Assembly: GCA_023333565.1 (NCBI GenBank)
Contig: JAJKFH010003575.1
Coordinates: 248,001-312,000 of the forward strand
Direction: 5' to 3'
Length of the DNA: 64,000 nucleotides
Origin: Puffinus mauretanicus
Lineage: Eukaryota > Chordata > Aves > Procellariiformes > Procellariidae
The notes under the pieces are model-generated. The model saw only the letters and a program-made list of their open reading frames with translations, was not told where the DNA came from and made no database searches. Below, in pieces: positions 58,001 through 64,000 of the stretch (the stretch's first letter is position 1; each line of letters begins with the position of its first letter). The position numbers and the translations under genes were made by a program.

Positions 58001-61000
58001 GATGGCAGCAGTCTACGCGTTAATGAGATATCTCATACCGAACAACACAGGTAACAGTCATCTCAATCTTTTATCTCTCGTCTGAAACAAAAATAGGAAG
58101 GATTTAAGGAAAAGCAGCAAAAGTGGCTAGAAACATGGGCAGATTCTCATGATCTTCCCCCCCCCCCCCCCAAAATAAAGGTGCATAAGGAAACCACAGT
58201 TACAAATATTTGTTTACCAGATCTCTAATGAAAACAAAAAGCAATGGATTGAACTCTGGTAATAAAAAAAAAAAACCCACCTTTTCTTATATAAAGGTAG
58301 CAGAGCATACTGAGACAGGACCAGAAGCCAAGAAACAAAACAGTTTCACCAATTCCTTGAGAAGCCCGAAGCTATATTCCAGATGCTTGCTGCTGTAAAT
58401 GCCAACGTAAGGATATACTATCTCAAAAGCAGTCATGTTGTAGGTGATGCATATTACTCATGGACAATGATAGCTCAAGGCAGTATTTCACATACCTGGA
58501 AACATCACTCAAGTTTGATCCAAACTGAAACACAGCACTGAGCAGGTAACGACAACAAATTCGCCCTCATGATTCTCCTGACTGAGAATTATAAACCCTC
58601 GGGTACCACACAGGGCTCCTTTGAATTTAAAGTATATTTTAAAGTGATACTACTCTCCATGTTTTCAACAAAGGAAATCTATGAAGATTAGTTATATCCT
58701 ACAAGACAAACCCTTCTTACTGGGATAATAGTGAATGCAGGAAGGGTAAGGCACTTATCATATAGACATTCACATCAAAACAGACCCCCAAAACTGAACA
58801 ATACGTGGGCTAAACTGGCCTGAAACATCAACCCTGCTAAAATCAGGAGTAAACTGTAATATTTAAACACTTAGTGCTAAACAACAGCACTTATATTTGA
58901 CCTTGTTCCGTTTGCTTGGGTGGGAGGATGCTGTTTTTTTCCTTTATTATTATTATTTTGCTTAAGTTGGCATAAAAAAGGTTGGGTAATTCAGCCATAC
59001 AAGCACTGGGAGCTGGAAAAGACTAGTCAAAAAAAAAAAAAAAAAAAAGCATCTCTACTGCTTGCCCTCTAGCACACAGGAGTCAACCCAAAACTGAGAA
59101 ACCCTGAAGAAGGAATTACTACACTATACAATAGATTTGATCAGTGAGGGATGTAAGAGTCATTTTAGGGCTTAACATAATTAAGCTGGCAAAATAATTC
59201 TTTTCAACTGGTTTTCCATTTCAATAGGTTTAATACTCTACAGAAGGACGTAGAGCAATTAGTCATCCACCTCCACAAGGGAGGAAAACTGGCTAGGTGC
59301 AGACTCAGAAAGGCAAGAAAAAGCATTTTTCACTATTAAAAAAAAAGAATCTTTGAATACAGGTCATTGTGTTTGGGGTACATCAAGAGAATGCCAATAT
59401 GAGGTGTACAAAAACACCTTACCTCACCTTTGCATCTCTGAATATGTACAACTGATTAGCTGCCATAATTTACACTACTTCTTTAAGGAGTGAATGGCAA
59501 ACAACTGTGTGTAGGCTTCTGGAACACAATGTAGCAATTTGTACTAAAATTAGCATTTTAAAAACAAATTGCTAAATGATATAAAGGTGTAATTTGCACA
59601 ACAAGCTTTCAGTTTGGCTCTTCAGCCTGCAACCTAAGGAAAACATAATATTTGATTTGGACCTGCCAGTATCCTTCAAGCTTTGGGACTCCAACAGTTT
59701 CTTATAAATTATTTAGAACAAACATTTAATGCAAAATTTTTAAATATACCATCAGCTTCACTGAGTGGTACCAAAACAGCAAGAAATCAGAAACCGATTT
59801 TCACCCTTTTGTAAGGTAACACTTAAAATAATACAGGCTATACGTGAGTTTTAAAAACAGTATCAGCAACATCACAAATTACCACAATGAGAACTCTGAG
59901 AGAGATGAGAAAAATATTTTTGTACTTTCTGGTTTGTTTGCTCTCTGAATTTTAATTTTTGATAGAGTAAGGAGGCCACGAAGGCACAGCAACTGACAGA
60001 AGACCGCTGGGCCACACAGACCCCGAATATACTCTCAAGTTTTCTGCTAAAGCAACGAGATTTCAGGGTAACATCTCTCTGGTATTCCAAAGTAATGAGC
60101 TTCACATTAAGTATTTTAGAGAAAGTTGGGAAAGACCCCTTAGTTGTTTTAGGAAAGATATGTTGCCAACCAACTTTTGCTGGCTAAGATTTAAATGCGG
60201 TGGGTTCATATCCTCAAACAAAAAAAAAAAAAAAAAGATTTTTACCTCTGACCCTGAAAGTGCAGTTACAGAATTATTGCTAAAGAAAATCTAAACCATC
60301 TTGACATGCCTACTGAAATTATCTACTGTTAAGCTAGCCCTAAAACAAAGTGGGCTTACTTACTGTTTGCTTTCTAAACTTGGACCATTTAAACTTTAAT
60401 TTACAGCACAGCCCTTATACACATTTTTTTCAGCACAACTGACAGACCAACAAACTGTGGTCCCAAACACTAAAACCGTAAGGAGGGACCAGACCTTCTT
60501 CAGAACACATGCCTTTCCACCTCCCACCATTAATCTCATCCTCATCTTCCTTCTCCTGAGTAATCTAGAAGCGGATGAAAAGTATCAGTTCACAAGGCCA
60601 ACAATGAGGGGATTATTTCAAAAATTTACATGCTAGTCAAATTTATTTTTACATGGGTGAAGCAACAGAGCTTCCTCTTCCCTATGAGGATTATCTCAAA
60701 AATTACTTTTACCACGAGGAAAACACAAAAATACATACTCTGCAAAAGTCTCATTCTATTTAAGAACTTCTAAGTTTGTCCCATTTTAAGACTATTTAAT
60801 TTTGTTCCCTCTTCAGCCGGCCTGCCTCTTCTCAGCCATAAATCTATACACCAACTTCCTTTTTCCTCCGAGTTTCTATGCCACCTATCTACTGTTATTC
60901 AGATCCTATACTCCTCCCCATTCCCGCACTCTGAAATCTCTTTTACAACTATTCATTTTGGTCCCTCACCCATGTCAGTGTTGGTAACCAGGACTCACAG

Positions 61001-62407
61001 CCTGGCATGGATGCCCAGAACCTTCCATCTCCTGCATGCCAAGTTCTTCCAAAGCGCTTCTGAAGCATCCCAGCTATGCGAAAGGCCTCCTCGGATTGCC
61101 CACTCCAAGCACTTCAGGGTAGGTGAGCCTGTTCACTTTAGTACTATTTTCCTAGCATCTTAACACTTCAAAAACAGCTGCCTATCTTATGCATGCGAAA
61201 GCTTTTTGTAGGACAGGGTGTCTGTCAGGCGGCAGCACATAACTACAACTACTACACCCTTTAAAGTCACTGCCCAGGATACCAAAATATTTAATTTTTC
61301 AGCAAAACATCAGTGACAGAGGGCTTGATCCTTTACCAGCTACCACAATATACTCCCTTCTCAAGTACCTGCTGGATGACCCTGTAGTCAAAGCACCTTC
61401 TTCTTTCCCTAAAACGCGCTTGAATATATCTAAATTCCTGACAGCCTCTGAATAACAGAGTTTTGAGGTCAAAACAATGGCCTGCTCTCTTGCCATTGCT
61501 CTCAGCTATCCTAAAAGACCACCACCTGCAACAGAGTGACTCTTCGAGCTACTCTAACTCCCACCACCTGCAACAGAGCAACCTGATGATGGTGGAGACC
61601 CGTCAAAGACCAGTTGGGTGAAGGTGTCTCTCTTGGATGAGGATGTCTTTTCTGTACAAGGTATCTTCTCCCTCCCTGCTCTCCCTGAACAGTTTCGCAT
61701 GGTTTAACCATCCATGGCTGGGCAGATGCTCCCATCTCCTCTCAAGGGGAGCAGAGCTGCAGACCCACGCAGCTTTACAGCATGGCACCCCAAGCACGAT
61801 TTCAGTGAAAAATCCCCTCTTTGGCCATCCCTGCAGTGCCACACAACCACCCCTGCTCCAGTGCCAAGCCCCCCGAGACCCACCTCACCCGGCCACCCCA
61901 CCTCAGCTGCCCCCTTGATGCCTCCCTAAGCCCCTGGACACCCTCCTCCTGCCCTACCATCACTTCGGGGACAGGCCAAAGGGACAGACTTGGGATGGAG
62001 GGGCCCAAACAACACGCTGGGGCACGGGGAGAGAGGGGGCTACACTACCCCCTCCTTAAAACACGGATTTGGGGGGGAAGGGGACAGGAAAACACCCACT
62101 TCCATCCGCGGGGGCTGGTTGAGGGGCAGGGGCCCCGTTACCCCGCCATTTGCCCCCCTCAGGAAAGAGAGGCCATGGAGGAGGGGGGATTCCCCTGCCG
62201 TGGGGCCTAGTCCGTGGGGTGAGGGCACGGAGGGCTGCGGCGGGGGAGGCGATGACTGAGGCGGCGGCGGGACGCGGCCCCCGGGGCCGGGGGCGGCCAC
62301 TCACAGAACTCAGCGATGTAGTAGGAGACGGCGTAGTTCTCCTCGCACCACTCCAAGGTGGAGGTCGGCAGGCCCCAGTAGCCCTCCCGGTCGGCGGCCG
62401 GAGCCAT
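9990..62407 (-). CDS. ACER3: ACER3, alkaline ceramidase 3 (whole coding region, 11 exons)
   Basis: Alkaline ceramidase 3 is an ER/Golgi seven-transmembrane enzyme of the CREST superfamily that hydrolyses ceramide to sphingosine and a free fatty acid. Spliced on the minus strand, exons 62305-62407, 42113-42223, 34198-34250, 29926-29978, 27677-27758, 26492-26527, 18294-18352, 14867-14968, 12040-12144, 10273-10318 and 9990-10043 give 804 nt: 267 codons plus TGA, the same length as human ACER3. All ten introns are GT-AG and phases match throughout. Visible catalytic features are S77, H81, D92, H217 and H221 (zinc ligands H81/H217/H221, in CFH and FHAWWH motifs). Calcium-site residues W20, E22, N24 and E33 are present, but position 19 is Glu instead of the human Asp. 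Hydrophobic segments lie near residues 35-55, 63-84, 90-111, 119-137, 143-166, 176-195 and 213-237. The start is set by homology and a strong Kozak context (GCCGCGATGG). The frame is also open 146 codons upstream to 62845, but that is CpG-island sequence with no family similarity. Confidence 0.97.
10044..10272 (-). other. ACER3: ACER3 intron 10
   Basis: A 229-nt GT-AG intron, the shortest of the gene. Nothing else is seen in it. Confidence 0.93.
10273..10318 (-). CDS. ACER3: ACER3 coding exon 10
   Basis: 46 nt encoding the end of codon 235 and residues 236-250, [15 protein letters not shown], the basic cytoplasm-facing stretch after helix 7. The acceptor is TTTTCCTCAG and the donor is AAG|GTAAGC. 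Confidence 0.95.
10319..12039 (-). other. ACER3: ACER3 intron 9
   Basis: A 1.72-kb intron. Its one notable content is an alternating TACATA-rich microsatellite at 11097-11187. The donor GTAGGA is weaker than most donors in this gene. Confidence 0.92.
11097..11187. repeat. TACATA/TATG-rich microsatellite
   Basis: About 90 bp of imperfect alternating purine-pyrimidine sequence (ATACATATATATACATAC type, then ATGTATGTATGTACAT type). The two halves are partly inverted relative to each other, so a long hairpin is possible. Confidence 0.85.
12040..12144 (-). CDS. ACER3: ACER3 coding exon 9
   Basis: 105 nt encoding the end of codon 200, residues 201-234 and two bases of codon 235. It carries the [19 protein letters not shown] block of helix 7 with zinc ligands H217 and H221. 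The preceding loop (RALREKMPP) differs from the mammalian loop but has the same length. The acceptor is TTCTTACAG and the donor is CTAAG|GTAGGA. Confidence 0.97.
12145..14866 (-). other. ACER3: ACER3 intron 8
   Basis: A 2.7-kb intron with GTGAGT donor and TTCTTACAG acceptor. Apart from short A/T runs I see no gene or repeat in it. Confidence 0.92.
14867..14968 (-). CDS. ACER3: ACER3 coding exon 8
   Basis: 102 nt encoding the end of codon 166, residues 167-199 and two bases of codon 200. It contains [13 protein letters not shown], helix 6 and [11 protein letters not shown], all close to the mammalian protein. The donor is TGAG|GTGAGT. The acceptor TCTCTCTAG follows a pyrimidine tract that is itself a CT microsatellite (14970-14992). 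Confidence 0.97.
14969..18293 (-). other. ACER3: ACER3 intron 7
   Basis: A 3.3-kb intron. The CT microsatellite at its 3' end forms the acceptor pyrimidine tract. A 16-nt T-run lies near 15077. No coding sequence is supported. Confidence 0.92.
14970..14992. repeat. (AG)n/(CT)n microsatellite at the exon 8 acceptor
   Basis: An interrupted AG repeat on the plus strand (AGAGAGACAGAGAGAGAGAG), read as CT on the gene strand, abutting the AG acceptor of exon 8. Confidence 0.9.
18294..18352 (-). CDS. ACER3: ACER3 coding exon 7
   Basis: 59 nt encoding residues 147-165 plus two bases of codon 166. It holds helix 5 with the motifs IMYGTLV and VLRSVYIV. The acceptor is TTTATTTCCAG and the donor is TTATG|GTAAGT. 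Confidence 0.95.
19993..20008. repeat. Poly(G) run, 16 G
   Basis: Uninterrupted run of 16 guanines on the plus strand, which is the template strand of ACER3. Its exact length may be uncertain from sequencing. Confidence 0.9.
23060..23480 (-). mobile_element. Ancient CR1-clade (L3-like) LINE remnant, reverse-transcriptase fragment
   Basis: In minus-strand order the CR1 reverse-transcriptase blocks can still be read, though in different frames. [15 protein letters not shown] stretch lies around 23360-23400, a degraded QGSVLGP block around 23250-23290, and the codons for DDTKF at 23189-23203. Spacing between the last two (about 60-70 nt) fits CR1-clade LINEs. Many stops and indels show it is far older than the CR1 at 1741. 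Subfamily and exact ends cannot be fixed by eye. Confidence 0.7.
26492..26527 (-). CDS. ACER3: ACER3 coding exon 6 (36-nt microexon)
   Basis: A 12-codon exon, phase 0 at both ends, encoding [12 protein letters not shown] (residues 135-146), the link between helices 4 and 5. The acceptor is ATCTTTCCAG and the donor is CAG|GTAAAT, which is weaker than the neighbouring donors. It is too short for ordinary gene finders and was recognised from the KEPxFHQ motif of the family. Confidence 0.95.
26528..27676 (-). other. ACER3: ACER3 intron 5
   Basis: A 1.15-kb intron between the 82-nt exon 5 and the 36-nt exon 6. A T-run occurs near 27080; nothing else stands out. Confidence 0.92.
27677..27758 (-). 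CDS. ACER3: ACER3 coding exon 5
   Basis: 82 nt encoding the end of codon 107 and residues 108-134: a polar YECFKYKN loop followed by helix 4. The acceptor is TCTGTTCCAG and the donor is CATA|GTAAGT. The hydrophobic part has drifted from the mammalian sequence in the way expected of a membrane helix, with no gap. Confidence 0.95.
27759..29925 (-). other. ACER3: ACER3 intron 4
   Basis: A 2.2-kb intron. About 29745-29850 holds a weak tRNA-derived SINE-like stretch (see findings); otherwise it is unique AT-rich sequence. Confidence 0.92.
29926..29978 (-). CDS. ACER3: ACER3 coding exon 4
   Basis: 53 nt encoding residues 90-106 plus two bases of codon 107. It begins [12 protein letters not shown], giving D92 of the active site, and forms helix 3. 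The acceptor is TTTTTGTAG and the donor is GCCT|GTAAGT. Confidence 0.96.
30499..30557. repeat. (TTTG)n followed by poly(C) runs
   Basis: Four TTTG units, then after a short spacer two C-runs (30533-30542 and 30545-30557) separated by TT. On the ACER3 RNA strand these are G-runs of 10 and 13. Confidence 0.88.
32723..32742. repeat. (AC)10 microsatellite
   Basis: Ten uninterrupted AC dinucleotides followed by an A-run. Confidence 0.92.
33724..33742. repeat. (GA)n microsatellite
   Basis: Uninterrupted GA repeat of about 19 nt. Confidence 0.92.
34198..34250 (-). CDS. ACER3: ACER3 coding exon 3
   Basis: 53 nt encoding residues 72-89 (codon 72 is split over intron 2). It holds [14 protein letters not shown], which includes S77 and the zinc ligand H81. 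The acceptor is TATTTTCAG and the donor is CAG|GTGAGT. This is the most conserved piece of the family, so the assignment is secure. Confidence 0.97.
35908..35957. repeat. G-run cluster
   Basis: Three runs on the plus strand: 7 G, one A, 10 G, a T-rich spacer, then 11 G. G-quadruplex formation on the plus (template) strand is plausible. Confidence 0.88.
36624..36687. repeat. Two-copy tandem duplication, about 33-bp unit
   Basis: Unit 1 (36624-36656) and unit 2 (36657-36687) both read TGCAGA(A/G)GGATAACTTAAAAA with a TGTTTTACAT end. They differ by one substitution and a 2-nt indel, so the duplication is fairly recent. Confidence 0.9.
42113..42223 (-). CDS. ACER3: ACER3 coding exon 2
   Basis: 111 nt encoding residues 35-71 plus one base of codon 72. 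It starts WNTVSNL, which is strongly conserved in alkaline ceramidases. It covers transmembrane helix 1 (rich in Ile, Leu and Pro), the loop with the KDGLEKRY sequence, and the start of helix 2. The acceptor is CCCTACAG and the donor is ACAG|GTATGT. Confidence 0.96.
47480..47519. repeat. AAGC/AAAC tetranucleotide repeat
   Basis: About ten tetranucleotide units, AAAC and AAGC mixed, with one interrupted unit (AAAT). Confidence 0.85.
58157..58171. repeat. Poly(C) run, 15 C
   Basis: Uninterrupted 15 cytosines on the plus strand, so a G-run on the ACER3 RNA strand. Confidence 0.9.
61519..61578. repeat. Two-copy 42-bp-period repeat
   Basis: The 18-mer CCACCACCTGCAACAGAG occurs identically at 61519-61536 and 61561-61578; the intervening sequence is only loosely similar. 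Confidence 0.8.
62305..62407 (-). CDS. ACER3: ACER3 coding exon 1
   Basis: Encodes residues 1-34 plus the first base of codon 35. The N-terminus begins [12 protein letters not shown] and carries the WCEEN motif that supplies calcium-site ligands, with E33 just before the first membrane helix. Codon 19 (62351-62353) is GAG (Glu), where human ACER3 has Asp. The donor is TTCT|GTGAGT at 62303-62304. The ATG at 62405-62407 has G at -3 and G at +4. The exon lies inside the CpG island. Confidence 0.97.
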
Positions 62408-62550
62408 CGCGGCACCCGCTTCAGGCCAGAGCGGAGCAAGGCGAAGGGGGAGGAGGGAGGAGGGCCCGGAGCGCGGCGGCGGCAACGGCAGCGGCGGGCG
62501 GGGGCCGGCGCTGGGCCCGCCCGGCCGGGGGAGGAGCCGCCGCGGCGGGA

Positions 62551-62566
62551 GCGGGGCGGGGGGCGG
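62551..62566. promoter_or_regulatory. Sp1-type GC boxes
   Basis: GCGGGGCGGGGGGCGG on the plus strand contains overlapping GGGCGG cores, 144-159 nt upstream of the ACER3 ATG. Confidence 0.6.
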
Positions 62567-62576
62567 AAACCCTCGG

Positions 62577-62590
62577 GTTGCCATGGCGAC
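62577..62590. promoter_or_regulatory. RFX/X-box-like palindrome
   Basis: GTTGCCATGGCGAC differs at one position (G for A) from the RFX-family inverted repeat GTTGCCATGGCAAC. It lies 170-183 nt upstream of the ACER3 start codon, next to the GC boxes. Confidence 0.5.
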
Positions 62591-62960
62591 GGGCTGCGGC
62601 CTGCGGGCGCGGGAAGGCCGGGCCGGGCCGGGTGTCGTCGCCGCGCTCGTCTGAGGGGGGGAATTTAGAGGGGAGAAAAATGTTGAGGTGAAAAAGGCAG
62701 ATTTAGGGAAAGTCTGGTGGGGAAAGACCGGCTGGGGGCGCGTTGGGCTCAGAGGGCCCGCGCGACGCCCCTGTGGAGAGGAGGCAGGACGGGCACCATC
62801 ACGGCCTCGCTGCGGCGGCTCTCTCCTCACCCGCTTTTCGGGCAAAATACGCTCCCCCGGGTCGGTTTGGTGGCTCTGAGGTGGTTTCCATCCCTGGTTT
62901 TCCTTGTAGACGGCAGGGAGGGTTTGTAACGCGAGCGCGCTGTCTTCATGTTTTTAAATG

Positions 62961-64000
62961 AAGAGGAAAGAGTTTCTCGTACTCCTGGGCCGGGAGGAGG
63001 AAGGAGGTTTTTTATAGCACTGCCTACTACACGCGGTTTTTGTCTCATCTGATGCCTTATTTAGTTTCCTCAGTGCTTACTACGCGTACTATACTTACAT
63101 CCAGAATATGCAAAGTGCTTTTCAAACGGAGTTGAAAGGCAAATAGAGTCTAAAAAGGGAAAGACTTGAAACAATGGAAAAGAATAAAACACACAAGTAG
63201 AGGCCTAATAATATCGTGTGTTTTTTATGTTTCAGAAATAGTTCCAAAGACTTGACGAGACGCTTTGGGCAGACCCTGAGGGCCGTACACAGTGCTTATA
63301 CCCTGCTGGTCAGCAGAATTTATTATACTTGCATATAAACACACAAACTTATTTGTCCACGTCTTTTTTCTCCTCACCTCCCCTTCTGTAAGCTAAAAAA
63401 CTCCAATCTAAACACAGACCTTTCGCAGTATAAATGCTGATGTTTCATATTGTATACATCTGCCATGAAGAATAACCTGCCTTCGGCAGTTCAGCGTGTA
63501 TATAATTGCTTTCAGCATCAGGTAGAGATGTATTTAACGTTTTTCATAATGATATAAAGCCTTCAAAGCAAAATTTATTTTAGTGATGGCAATGATAAAG
63601 TACTTAGATTGTCAAAACATCATCAAAATCACTGTGGATTTTTTTATGCAGACGTGTCTTTATTTTTTTCAGAGCTAGATATCCTCCCCAGATTTAGGCT
63701 TTCAAGATTGAGGTCTGGAAGAGCACCAAACTGATTCAGAAGCACACGACTGGTTGTAAACAACGAGGAAGATTCTAGCCTGCTTGATGCACTTTAGCTT
63801 TTTGGACTTTTGAATGTTCAGTTTATATAGTAAGGAAGTTTATAGGGCTCTGATCTATCTTTTGTTATCACGGTTAACCATTTTAAGACTAAAAGTTCTT
63901 ACAGAAAAATAATTCAAAGTTTGAAATAGCGGTAGTTCAGAAACTAAAGAAATAGGTATTAAATATCCCATTTGCACACTAGGAGCACAAAACGGGAACA
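62961..64000. other. Upstream flank of ACER3, no gene seen
   Basis: AT-rich sequence beyond the CpG island. No exon, repeat family or convincing ORF is recognised. The neighbour expected here from vertebrate synteny (TSKU side) is not reached. Confidence 0.7.

Larger units (their letters stand above)
42224..62304 (-). other. ACER3: ACER3 intron 1
   Basis: A 20.1-kb first intron, the largest of the gene. It contains a small hairpin (43976-44000), an AAGC/AAAC tetranucleotide tract (47480-47519), A-runs near 53586, 56945, 59027 and 60220, a 15-C run (58157-58171) and a 42-bp-period duplication (61519-61578). Several ORFs of 60-150 codons have no recognisable domain, splice partners or phase logic and were not called. 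The last 700 bp towards exon 1 become GC-rich. Confidence 0.92.
62200..62960. promoter_or_regulatory. ACER3: CpG-island promoter of ACER3
   Basis: A dense GC- and CpG-rich block in an otherwise AT-rich window, centred on ACER3 exon 1. It has no TATA box near the start codon, which is typical of a dispersed housekeeping promoter. GC boxes lie about 145-160 bp upstream of the ATG. The transcription start is not determinable by eye but should lie between about 62410 and 62550. Confidence 0.85.

Noticed and set aside
62150..62668. 172-codon plus-strand ORF across the CpG island
   Set aside because: Arg/Gly/Ala-rich shadow of GC-rich sequence, antisense to ACER3 exon 1, with no domain.
62408..62845. 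In-frame upstream extension of ACER3 exon 1 (146 codons)
   Set aside because: Open only because the CpG island lacks stops. The family start is at 62407 with a strong Kozak context, and the extension has no similarity to ceramidases.
1..64000. tRNA, rRNA, CRISPR, operon or prokaryotic features
   Set aside because: The window is a vertebrate nuclear locus; no intact tRNA or rRNA gene and no CRISPR-like array was seen.

Overview
This is a vertebrate nuclear window, most likely from a bird. The evidence is a 5'-truncated CR1 LINE with the avian-type 3' end, very low overall repeat density, compact introns and a sharp CpG-island promoter. It holds one recognisable protein-coding gene, read entirely on the minus strand: alkaline ceramidase 3 (ACER3). 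I reconstructed all 11 coding exons from the promoter side (right, about 62.4 kb) to the stop codon (left, 9990). Every intron has a GT donor and an AG acceptor, and all exon phases fit. The spliced frame is 804 nt (267 residues plus stop), collinear without gaps with the mammalian protein as I remember it.

Layout from left to right. 1-1740: flank with no recognised gene; it contains a TATA-like box and a perfect 11-bp hairpin. 1741 to about 2885: minus-strand CR1 fragment with reverse-transcriptase and C-terminal ORF2 segments, broken by one frameshift and one nonsense codon. About 2886-3590: spacer with a G-run. About 3590-9989: inferred long AT-rich 3' UTR of ACER3 with candidate poly(A) signals. 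9990-62407: ACER3 coding exons 11 to 1 and ten introns (229 bp to 20.1 kb). Intron 6 carries a very old CR1-clade LINE remnant, and several introns carry homopolymeric G/C runs, microsatellites and small tandem duplications. About 62.2-62.96 kb: CpG island with exon 1, GC boxes and an RFX/X-box-like palindrome. 62.96-64 kb: upstream flank with nothing recognisable.

ACER3 is a seven-transmembrane ER/Golgi ceramidase of the CREST superfamily. It hydrolyses ceramides, with a known preference for unsaturated long-chain ones, to sphingosine and fatty acid. The zinc ligands (H81, H217, H221), S77 and D92 are all present. A conservative Asp-to-Glu change at position 19, a known calcium-site residue in human ACER3, is the most interesting protein-level oddity. 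I found no sign of a new multi-gene system; the more speculative signals are listed as findings with their weaknesses.
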